The notes under the pieces are model-generated. The model made no database searches and had not been told where the DNA came from. It saw only the letters and a program-made list of their open reading frames with translations. DNA of 10,550 nt from Chloroflexota bacterium. GTDB lineage: Bacteria; Chloroflexota; Limnocylindria; QHBO01. A program made the position numbers and the translations under genes. Where the stretch lies: positions 1 to 10,550 of the forward strand of contig JAHWJN010000036.1 in NCBI GenBank assembly GCA_019348395.1, in the 5' to 3' direction. Shown one piece after another: positions 5,400 to 10,550 of this stretch (positions are counted from its first letter, which is position 1; each line of letters begins with the position of its first letter).

Positions 5400-7664
5400 T
5401 CACGCCTCGGCGATGAGCGCGCGCCGGGCCGATCCGTCGTCCGCGGCCAGCTCGGCGACCCGGCGGCGAGCGACGTCGGCCACGATGATCTCGCCGACCT
5501 CGTCGCTGACGGCGGTGAACAGGCCACGGGCCTGGAGGCGCTCGCACTGGATGCGGTTGTCCTCGGTCGGGGTCACGTAGTGGACCGAAGCGGCGTCGTA
5601 CCGGTGCAGCAGGAAGAGCTGGAGCAGTGTCATCAGGCGCTTGCGGCGCAACTGCGGGACGGTCGACTGGTCTCGGACCGACAGGATGGTCCGGCCGCGG
5701 CGGTCGGTGATGGTGGTGAAGATCACGTGGGCCAGCTGCTCGCCGGCGTCATCGGTGGCGCTCAGCTCGAGCACCTCGGAGCCCGAGGTGTGCGGACGCA
5801 GCACCACGTGGGGCGGCGGCACGCCGTGGTGCTCGGCCCACTCGGCCAGCCATGCGGCAAGAAGCTTGGGTGGCACCTCGGTCTGGGCCAGGTGCTGCAC
5901 CTGCGTCGAGCCGGCGCCCATGGCCTTGGTGGTGGCGGTCAGGCCAGAAGCGGCGAGCAGCGCCGCATCGGCCCTGGGGCCGCCGACCAGGGTCTGCGGC
6001 GTTCGGTACGGCGACTCGAGCAGGCGCAGCTTCCGCTGCAACCGGGCGAGCGCGAGCATGCCGTCGTCCCGCAGCGCCGTCGTGAACTCCTCGGCGGCGA
6101 GACCGTCGATCTGGTGACCCCCGTAGGTGATGAAGTTGAACACGAACCCGAGCCTGCCCAGCTCGTCGGGGAAGGCCGCCATCTCCTCGTCGCTCATGCC
6201 GGTGGTGTCCCAGTTGAAGGACGGGGACAGGTTGTAGGCGAGCATCTGGCCCGGATGCACCGCGTGGATCGCCTCCGCGAACTCGCGGGCGTCGGCGAGG
6301 TCGGCGGTCTTCGTCTCCATCCACAGGATGTCGGCGTAGGGCGCCGCGGCGAGTGACTTCGCGACGGCATACGGGATCCCGCCACGGACCTGGTAGTAGC
6401 CCTCCGGCGTGCGGGCCCGCTCGGCATCCCAGTGGACGGACAGCCCCATGTCCGATGCGGCCGCACGGGCAGCGTCCCACGAGGCGGTGGCGGCGAAGGC
6501 GCGCCACTCGTCGACCGACATGGCGGGGCCGGCTCCCTCCTCGATCCGGAACGCGAGCGCGTCCTCGATCGCCTCGCCCAGCGTCTTCAGGCCGGCCTGT
6601 GCCTGCCACACCTCGAGGAAACGGTCGACCGCGCGGTCGAGGATCTCCTCGCCGCTGCGGGTCTCGGTGCGAGCCAGCTCGTCGATCGTCCCGGCCAGGC
6701 CGGTCTCCGCCAGCCACGCATCAGCCGTCGCCGCGCGGGCCTCGTCGATGGCGTACAGCCGGTGGCCCTCCATCTCCGGGACGCCGGCCGCCTCCAGCCG
6801 GCGCATGACGGCGAGGTGGGCGACCCGGTACGGCGGCACGCTGCGGGAGGTCACGCCGAGGATGAACGGCTGATCGCGCTCGTCGCCGGAGCCGTCGAGC
6901 AGGTTGGCCGCCTCGGCGTCGGTTCGGGCCACGATGATGCCGGCGACGCCCATGACGTCGAGCTGCAGGCGCGCGGCGTTCAGGCGCTTGATCTGCTCGT
7001 CACTGGGAACGAGCACCTTGCCGCCCTGGTGGCCGCACTTCTTGGCACCCGGCTTCTGGTCCTCGATGTGGTAGCCGGGGACACCGGCCTCCACGAATCG
7101 CCGGACCAGGTTCCGGACGTGGGCGTCACCGCCGTGTCCGGTATCGGCATCGGCGATGATCCACGGCTCGAAGTCCACCTCGGGCGTGCGCTCCCGCTCC
7201 TCGTCGGTCATCCGCATCCGGGCGAAGCGCTGGTTGCGATCGGCGGCGAGCAGCGCGCGGACCATGCCGGCCGCCTCCTCGGGCACCTGCGAGAGCGGGT
7301 AGCTGGCCAGGTCGGGTCCCGGATCCTCGGTGGCCGATCCCTTCGCCGACGTCGCCCAGCCGCCCAGGTAGATGCCCTCGATGCCGGCCCGCTTCATGGC
7401 CACCGCCTGCCCCGGCGAGTACGGCCCGAAGGTCGTGATCGCCCGGCGCTCGTCGAACAGGTCGCGCAGCCGCGCGTGGAAGCGGTCGGCGGCGTTGCGG
7501 GCGACCGGGAAGTCGGTGGCGATGGTGCCGCGCTGCGCGACGACCTGGCGCGGGCCGTGGAGACGGCTGATGCCGTCGAAGCGCGCGGAGCGCATCCAGC
7601 GCCGCGTCTGCTCGATCTCGTCCTCGACCGTGGCTGCGGACTGGGTGCCGGTGACGACCGTCAT
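5400..7664 (-). CDS. aceA: Isocitrate lyase, long two-domain form (ICL2 type)
   Basis: A 754-aa cytosolic enzyme that cleaves isocitrate to succinate and glyoxylate, first step of the glyoxylate shunt. It may also act on methylisocitrate, as mycobacterial isocitrate lyases do. Visible landmarks: [11 protein letters not shown] at about 99-109; metal/substrate loop ADADTGHGG at 171-179; catalytic signature KKCGH at 208-212 with the active-site Cys210; RTDAEAAN at 247-254; and the substrate loop [13 protein letters not shown] at 478-490. Classical bacterial enzymes have about 430 residues. This one has the long internal insertion and extra C-terminal domain (about 600-754) of mycobacterial ICL2/AceA, which it resembles throughout as far as I can recall that sequence. 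In ICL2 the C-terminal domain is reported to bind acetyl-CoA and activate the enzyme. No frameshift is seen, unlike the split gene of M. tuberculosis H37Rv. The start is supported by AGGCGG 6 nt upstream; a small Cys-rich gene ends 10 nt before it. Confidence 0.97.
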   Translation of the reverse strand: MTVVTGTQSAATVEDEIEQTRRWMRSARFDGISRLHGPRQVVAQRGTIATDFPVARNAADRFHARLRDLFDERRAITTFGPYSPGQAVAMKRAGIEGIYLGGWATSAKGSATEDPGPDLASYPLSQVPEEAAGMVRALLAADRNQRFARMRMTDEERERTPEVDFEPWIIADADTGHGGDAHVRNLVRRFVEAGVPGYHIEDQKPGAKKCGHQGGKVLVPSDEQIKRLNAARLQLDVMGVAGIIVARTDAEAANLLDGSGDERDQPFILGVTSRSVPPYRVAHLAVMRRLEAAGVPEMEGHRLYAIDEARAATADAWLAETGLAGTIDELARTETRSGEEILDRAVDRFLEVWQAQAGLKTLGEAIEDALAFRIEEGAGPAMSVDEWRAFAATASWDAARAAASDMGLSVHWDAERARTPEGYYQVRGGIPYAVAKSLAAAPYADILWMETKTADLADAREFAEAIHAVHPGQMLAYNLSPSFNWDTTGMSDEEMAAFPDELGRLGFVFNFITYGGHQIDGLAAEEFTTALRDDGMLALARLQRKLRLLESPYRTPQTLVGGPRADAALLAASGLTATTKAMGAGSTQVQHLAQTEVPPKLLAAWLAEWAEHHGVPPPHVVLRPHTSGSEVLELSATDDAGEQLAHVIFTTITDRRGRTILSVRDQSTVPQLRRKRLMTLLQLFLLHRYDAASVHYVTPTEDNRIQCERLQARGLFTAVSDEVGEIIVADVARRRVAELAADDGSARRALIAEA

Positions 7665-7670
7665 GCGGGT

Positions 7671-7676
7671 CCGCCT
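7671..7676 (-). promoter_or_regulatory. Ribosome binding site of the isocitrate lyase gene
   Basis: On the minus strand AGGCGG ends 6 nt before ATG 7664 and overlaps the stop codon of the small upstream gene. This arrangement favours translational coupling between the two and fixes the lyase start. Confidence 0.5.
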
Positions 7677-7860
7677 ACTCGTTGTCGTGGTCGCGGTCGC
7701 AGAGCTCCGGGCAGCGACACTCGGCCAGCTCGGCGACGGTCAGGCGCTGGGGTTCCGTCGGGCCCTCGGGCCGCCACAGCAGCCACGGGTTGGCGAGGGG
7801 GCGCGACGAGGACTGAGCTCGCTCCCCGGACGGGGACGTCGGCGTGGTGTACATGGCCAT
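7675..7860 (-). CDS. Small Cys/His-rich protein of unknown function, upstream of isocitrate lyase
   Basis: A 61-aa protein I cannot name. The N-terminal 24 residues are Ser/Thr/Pro-rich and look disordered. The middle reads [19 protein letters not shown] and the end is [19 protein letters not shown]. Cys48, Cys50, Cys54 and His58 (C-x-C-P-x2-C-x3-H) could bind zinc or another metal; a comparable CP..C...H pattern occurs in short actinobacterial proteins, from memory only. It ends 10 nt before the lyase start on the same strand, so it should be its operon leader gene. High GC3 and sensible composition favour this frame over an overlapping frame (7661-7882) that is Arg/Pro/Ala-rich. The second Met (7854) is another possible start; no Shine-Dalgarno sequence precedes either. 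Confidence 0.62.
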   Translation of the reverse strand: MAMYTTPTSPSGERAQSSSRPLANPWLLWRPEGPTEPQRLTVAELAECRCPELCDRDHDNE

Positions 7861-7882
7861 ACAGTGGCCGATCAGGTATCAT
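7854..7882 (+). promoter_or_regulatory. Putative promoter of the LysR-type regulator gene
   Basis: TATCAT (7877-7882) has five of six matches to -10. TGGCCA (7854-7859), 17 nt upstream, has four of six matches to -35. Transcription would begin near 7889, giving a leader of about 14 nt before ATG 7903. The -35 lies inside the first codons of the divergent small gene, so the two promoters overlap face to face. Confidence 0.4.
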
Positions 7883-7895
7883 CGGTCAAGACGAT
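7878..7895. promoter_or_regulatory. Imperfect dyad in the lysR/aceA divergent gap (candidate LysR box)
   Basis: ATCATC-GGTCAA-GACGAT is an inverted repeat with one mismatch per arm pair, lying between the -10 boxes of the two divergent promoters and touching both. It contains two T-N11-A pairs (7879/7891 and 7882/7894), the minimal pattern of LysR-type binding sites, though neither is centred exactly on the dyad. The location is where an autoregulating LysR protein that also controls its divergent neighbour normally binds. Confidence 0.4.
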
Positions 7896-7899
7896 TCTA
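7894..7899 (-). promoter_or_regulatory. Putative -10 of the small gene-aceA operon
   Basis: On the minus strand TAGAAT has five of six matches to the -10 consensus. The hexamer 17 nt upstream (GTCACG) matches -35 at only three positions, as expected for a promoter that needs an activator. The predicted start gives a leader of about 26 nt before ATG 7860. The same TAGAAT hexamer is found before the acetyl-CoA synthetase gene. Confidence 0.4.
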
Positions 7900-7902
7900 C
7901 GG

Positions 7903-8853
7903 ATGGATAGCATCAGCGTGACCGATAGATCAGCGATTCAGCTGGCGCAGCTGCAGGGGTTCGTCGCCGTGGCTCGCCACGGGACCATCAGCGCGGCCGC
8001 CGAGGCCCTCTTCGTCAGCCAGCCGGCGCTCACCGCCCGGATCCAGGGCCTCGAGCGAGCGGTGGACGCCGAGCTGTTCACGCGGGGCCGTCACGGCTCG
8101 CGCCCGACAGAGGCCGGGCGCGCGTTCCTCGCCTACGCCGAGCGGGCGCTGACCGCGGTAGAGCGTGGCCGCGAGGCGGTGGCCGAGGTGGCCAGCGGCA
8201 GCGGGGGACGGTTGACGATCGGCGCGGCACCGGCGGTGAGCACCTACGTGCTTCCGAGCATGCTCCATCGGTTCCAGGCGGTGCATCCCGGCGTTCAGCT
8301 CTCGGTCCGCAGCGGGCACTCCGAGGAGGTGCTCGAGATGGTGCTGCGCGAGGAGGTCGAGATCGGCCTCATGCGTCCCATCCAGCACGCCGAGATCATC
8401 AGCTCGCTGCTGTACGAGGACGAGCTGGTGCTGGTGGTCCACCGCGGGCACCCGTTCGCGTCGACGGCCCAGATCCGGATGGACCAGATGGCGACCGAGC
8501 ACCTCATCCTGTTCGACCGGACGAGCTCCTACCACGAGCTCACCAGCGCGCTGTTCCGGCAGGCCGGCATCGCGCCACGCGGCTACCTGGAGGTCGACAA
8601 CATCGACGCCGCCAAGCGAATGGTCGAGCAGCGGCTTGGGATCGCGTTGCTGCCACGGACCAGCGTCGGCGCCGAGATCGGGACCGGCCGGCTCTTCCCG
8701 GTCGAGGTCGTGGACATGGCACCCATCCGGCGACAGATCGTGGTCGCGCGTCGCCGCGACGCCGGTCGGCTGGGCCCGGCCGCGGTCGCCTTCCTGCGCA
8801 CGCTCGACGACCTGCGCCCGGAGGGCGAGCGGTCGCTCCGGTTCCTGGCCTAA
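7903..8853 (+). CDS. LysR-type transcriptional regulator
   Basis: A 316-aa regulator of normal LysR length. The winged helix-turn-helix spans about 14-73: LQGFVAVARHGTISAAAEALFVSQPALTARIQGLE, then LFTRGRHGSRPTEAGRAFL, all family-typical. A linker helix follows. The effector-binding domain, with periplasmic-binding-protein fold, runs from about 103 (GRLTIGAAPAVSTYVLP) to 310 and contains LVVHRGHPFA and the late EVDNIDAAKRMVEQRLGIALLPRTSV segment. ATG 7903 is preferred; GTG 7918 would also keep the whole domain. It is divergent from the small gene-aceA cluster across 42 bp, so regulation of isocitrate lyase is the likely job. The co-inducer is unknown; a glyoxylate-shunt metabolite is a guess. 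Its stop codon overlaps the stop of the convergent GDT1 gene by 4 nt. Confidence 0.93.
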   Translation: MDSISVTDRSAIQLAQLQGFVAVARHGTISAAAEALFVSQPALTARIQGLERAVDAELFTRGRHGSRPTEAGRAFLAYAERALTAVERGREAVAEVASGSGGRLTIGAAPAVSTYVLPSMLHRFQAVHPGVQLSVRSGHSEEVLEMVLREEVEIGLMRPIQHAEIISSLLYEDELVLVVHRGHPFASTAQIRMDQMATEHLILFDRTSSYHELTSALFRQAGIAPRGYLEVDNIDAAKRMVEQRLGIALLPRTSVGAEIGTGRLFPVEVVDMAPIRRQIVVARRRDAGRLGPAAVAFLRTLDDLRPEGERSLRFLA

Positions 8854-9446
8854 GCGTCCCCGAGCAGCGCGGTACCGATCAGGAGGAGGCCCGCGGCGGC
8901 GAACAGGATGGCCGAGCCGATGCGCACCAGGCGCGGCGAGAGCCGGGCGCCGAGCTGACGGCCGACGGCCACCGCCACCAGGTTGGCCGCCACCATCCCG
9001 CCGGTGGCGCCGATCCAGGTGGCGAACGCGTCCTGGCGTGCGGCGAGGGCGAAGGTCGCGAGCATCGTCTTGTCGCCCAGCTCGCCGACCATGAAGGTCG
9101 TCGCCACCAGCGCGGCGAGCCCGAGCCCGGTCCGGTGACGCGTCGCCCCGGCGGTCTGTTCCTCCTCGTGGTGGTCGTCGCCGCGGAGCGTCCATGCGGC
9201 CACGCCGAGGAATGCCAGCCCGGCCACGACACCGAGCATCGTCTCGGGGAGTACCGCGCCGACCGCCGCACCGATCGCCACCGAGACTCCCTGGATCGTG
9301 GCGGCCGCCACCGTGATCCCGGCGATCACCGGCAGTGCGGCGTGCCGGGTCGCGAAGGCGAGGACCAGGAGCTGGCTCTTGTCGCCGAACTCCGCAACGA
9401 AGATCGCACCGGCGGCGATCGCCAGCGCGCCGAGGAAGGGGAGCAT
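8850..9446 (-). CDS. GDT1/TMEM165 (UPF0016) family cation transporter
   Basis: A 198-aa membrane protein with two homologous halves of three helices each, the standard size for prokaryotic two-repeat members. Each half carries the diagnostic E-x-G-D-K-[ST] motif: EFGDKS at 19-24 and ELGDKT at 122-127. These acidic residues form the cation path. The halves are joined by a cytoplasmic loop with DDHHEEEQ (90-97), a likely metal-sensing or binding stretch. Family members move Mn2+ (e.g. MneA of Vibrio, Mnx of cyanobacteria) or Ca2+, usually out of the cytosol; manganese export is my best guess. TAGCAT lies 9 nt before the ATG and there is no ribosome site, so the mRNA may be leaderless or nearly so. 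The gene converges on lysR with a 4-nt stop overlap and has no evident functional link to it. Confidence 0.93.
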   Translation of the reverse strand: MLPFLGALAIAAGAIFVAEFGDKSQLLVLAFATRHAALPVIAGITVAAATIQGVSVAIGAAVGAVLPETMLGVVAGLAFLGVAAWTLRGDDHHEEEQTAGATRHRTGLGLAALVATTFMVGELGDKTMLATFALAARQDAFATWIGATGGMVAANLVAVAVGRQLGARLSPRLVRIGSAILFAAAGLLLIGTALLGDA

Positions 9447-9455
9447 CGGAGCGTG

Positions 9456-9461
9456 ATGCTA
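9456..9461 (-). promoter_or_regulatory. Putative -10 of the GDT1-family gene
   Basis: Minus-strand TAGCAT (four of six matches, TANNNT form) ends 9 nt before ATG 9446, as TAACAT does before the first MFS gene. I find no convincing -35. If used, the upstream dyad at 9506-9548 is an operator or spacer feature; if transcription starts further upstream, the dyad becomes leader RNA. Confidence 0.3.
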
Positions 9462-9505
9462 GCCGCCCGCCGGGCTCCGCGCGCCGGGCGCCGTGTGCGC
9501 CCGCG

Positions 9506-9548
9506 GCAACGAACGGTGACGGAGGGTGCCATATCCGTCACCCGTTGC
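9506..9548. repeat. Long interrupted inverted repeat upstream of the GDT1-family gene
   Basis: The arms GCAACG + GGTGACGGA (9506-9511, 9515-9523) pair with TCCGTCACC + CGTTGC (9534-9542, 9543-9548). This gives 15 perfect base pairs with a 3-nt bulge (AAC, plus strand) and a 10-nt loop. It lies 59 nt upstream of the GDT1 start and about 150 nt upstream of acs. There is no T-tract. It could be an operator, or a stem of a leader RNA for the minus-strand transporter. I looked for the conserved GGGGAGTAG core of the yybP-ykoY manganese riboswitch and did not see it. Confidence 0.6.
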
Positions 9549-9628
9549 GCCAGCCGCAATCCATGGCGGAGATGAAGCCTCAGCGGTGACCTCCCTGGTC
9601 GATGTTTGTGGGGGGCGCAATCGGCGCG

Positions 9629-9663
9629 GGCGCCACCGTGCAGTTGCACCCGGTGGGGGCGCC
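9629..9663. repeat. Nested hairpin upstream of acetyl-CoA synthetase
   Basis: GGCGCC (9629-9634) and GGCGCC (9658-9663) pair as the outer stem. ACCG (9635-9638) pairs with CGGT (9651-9654), and TGCA-GT-TGCA (9639-9648) gives a very tight apex (or a GTGC/GCAC variant with an AGTT loop). A GGG bulge sits on the right arm. If acs is transcribed from the TAGAAT just before its start, this lies upstream of the transcript and would be a protein site or the end of read-through; otherwise it is leader RNA. Confidence 0.45.
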
Positions 9664-9690
9664 GTGGCCCTCAACGGCACCACGCGGCAC

Positions 9691-9696
9691 TAGAAT
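9691..9696 (+). promoter_or_regulatory. Putative -10 of acetyl-CoA synthetase, leaderless configuration
   Basis: TAGAAT (five of six matches) ends 6 nt before ATG 9703. Transcription starting about 7 nt after the hexamer would begin on the A of that ATG. No Shine-Dalgarno sequence is present. No good -35 is visible 16-18 nt upstream, which may mean activator dependence. The same hexamer occurs before the small gene-aceA operon. Confidence 0.45.
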
Positions 9697-9702
9697 CGAT
9701 GG

Positions 9703-10550
9703 ATGACGACCGAAGATCGGACCGATGCCGCGACGATCGAGAACCTCCTGCGCGAGGACCGCACCTTCCCGCCGCCCGCGGAGTTCGTCGACGAGGCGCT
9801 CCTGAGCGACCCGCAGATCTACGAGCGAACCGCCACGGAGGAGGGCTTCCGCGACTTCTGGACCCGGGAGGGAAACCGGCTCGACTGGATGGAGCCATGG
9901 AACGAGCTCTACACGTGGGAGCCGCCGTACGCGAAGTGGTTCATCGGCGGGAAGCTCAACGTGAGCGTCAACTGTCTCGACCGGCACGTGAACGCGGGGC
10001 TCGGCGACCGGGTCGCCTACTTCTGGGAGGGTGAGCCGGGGGACACGCGCACCATCACCTACGCCGAGCTCCTCGAGGAGGTCTGCCGCTTCACGAACGC
10101 GCTGCGCGAGCTCGGGGTGAAGAAGGGCGACCGGGTCGCCATCTACATGCCGATGATCCCGGAGCTGCCGGTGGCGATGCTGGCCTGCACGCGCATCGGC
10201 GCCCCCCACAGCGTCGTCTTCGGGGGCTTCAGCGCCGATGCCCTGGCCGGGCGGATCGAGGATGCGAGCTGCTCGATCGTCATCACCGCGGATGGGGGAT
10301 ACCGCAAGGGCGCCGTCGTGCCGCTGAAGCGGAACGCGGACGAGGCGATCGCGCGGACGTCATCGGTGACGCACTGCGTGGTGGTGCGGCGGACCGGCGA
10401 GGACGTGCAGTGGCATTCCGACCGCGACCGCTGGTACCACGAGATCACCGAGGGCCAGTCGGCGACCGCCGATCCGGAGCCGATGGATTCGGAGGACCTG
10501 CTCTACCTGCTCTACACCTCGGGCACCACTGCGAGGCCGAAGGGGATCAT
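9703..10550 (+). CDS. acs: Acetyl-CoA synthetase (AMP-forming), 5' part; runs off the window
   Basis: The first 282 codons of a protein normally about 650 residues long; the frame is open to the window edge. It activates acetate with ATP to acetyl-AMP and then acetyl-CoA in the cytoplasm. Recognisable stretches: the N-terminal DFWTREGNRLDWMEPWN region (about 51-67), WFIGGKLNVSVNCLDRH (79-95), KGDRVAIYMPMIPELPVAMLACTRIGAPHSVVFGGFS (141-177, given in part: MPMIPE and GA.HSVVFGGFS are Acs hallmarks), and the ATP-binding loop YTSGTTARPKGI at 271-282. The loop reads T-A-R where many Acs proteins have T-G-K, a tolerated variant. ATG 9703 is chosen because TAGAAT precedes it by 6 nt; ATG 9699 is out of frame. 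With isocitrate lyase nearby it indicates growth on acetate or on C2 units. Confidence 0.95.
   Translation, partial: MTTEDRTDAATIENLLREDRTFPPPAEFVDEALLSDPQIYERTATEEGFRDFWTREGNRLDWMEPWNELYTWEPPYAKWFIGGKLNVSVNCLDRHVNAGLGDRVAYFWEGEPGDTRTITYAELLEEVCRFTNALRELGVKKGDRVAIYMPMIPELPVAMLACTRIGAPHSVVFGGFSADALAGRIEDASCSIVITADGGYRKGAVVPLKRNADEAIARTSSVTHCVVVRRTGEDVQWHSDRDRWYHEITEGQSATADPEPMDSEDLLYLLYTSGTTARPKGI

Noticed and set aside
7661..7882. 73-codon minus-strand frame overlapping the lyase start by ATGA
   Set aside because: The ATGA overlap is attractive, but the translation is Arg/Pro/Ala-rich and looks like a shadow. The alternative frame at 7675-7860 has better composition and a Cys/His motif. Not fully excluded.
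6432..7910. Plus-strand open frame of 492 codons antisense to isocitrate lyase
   Set aside because: The opposite strand encodes a full, signature-rich enzyme. The antisense translation is low-complexity Arg/Gly/Ala/Val and merely mirrors codon bias.
9447..9620. yybP-ykoY manganese riboswitch upstream of the GDT1-family gene
   Set aside because: The conserved GGGGAGTAG and AGACC-type closing elements are not visible on the minus strand. Only a different long stem is present.
9447..9702. CRP/GlxR-type site (TGTGA-N6-TCACA) in the acs/GDT1 spacer
   Set aside because: The only comparable dyad has arms 10 nt apart with a longer GGTGACGGA sequence, so it does not fit that spacing.
1..10550. CRISPR array, tRNA or rRNA gene, transposase, or anti-phage system
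   Set aside because: No regularly spaced direct repeats, cloverleaf sequences or relevant protein motifs were seen. All sizeable frames are explained by transport, regulation and acetate metabolism.

Overview
The window is dense, very GC-rich bacterial DNA with strong G/C bias at third codon positions. Genes lie on both strands with short or negative spacing. The isocitrate lyase is the long two-domain type best known from mycobacteria. Several TANNNT boxes sit so close to start codons that leaderless transcripts look likely. Together these suggest a high-GC actinobacterium or a high-GC Chloroflexota lineage. I cannot decide between them from one window, and there is no rRNA or tRNA to help.

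Left third (1-4746) is an efflux island. Two tandem paralogous MFS exporters of the MFS_3/EntS-like group (154-1560, 1641-3038) are followed by a convergent MarR-family regulator (minus, 3024-3521). A third MFS protein resembling the fosmidomycin-resistance (Fsr) family (3520-4746) is divergent from marR. The two MFS_3 genes carry related 15-bp operator-like sequences in the same place over their -10 boxes, so MarR repression of both is a testable model. marR and the third MFS gene start on opposite strands at the same CATG.

Middle (4747-7860). A gene-free 221-bp stretch holds a three-copy repeat arranged like a small element with inverted ends, internal hairpins and a (CCGGCG)3 tract. To its right is a minus-strand cluster read right to left: a 61-codon Cys-rich small protein, the long isocitrate lyase (ICL2/AceA, 754 aa, apparently intact), and a 134-aa single-pass membrane protein with coiled-coil segments.

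Right third (7861-10550). A LysR-family regulator is divergent from the lyase cluster, with overlapping promoters and a dyad in a 42-bp gap. A GDT1/TMEM165 (UPF0016) cation transporter on the minus strand converges on it. Then comes a 256-bp spacer with two strong dyads, and the first 282 codons of an acetyl-CoA synthetase that runs off the window end.

Acting together, acetyl-CoA synthetase would feed acetate into acetyl-CoA and isocitrate lyase would open the glyoxylate shunt. Mycobacterial ICL2 is reported to be activated by acetyl-CoA through its C-terminal domain, so the neighbourhood makes metabolic sense. The LysR protein is the natural candidate regulator. No malate synthase is seen in the window. 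No CRISPR array, transposase, phage gene or clear toxin/antitoxin or defence system was found.
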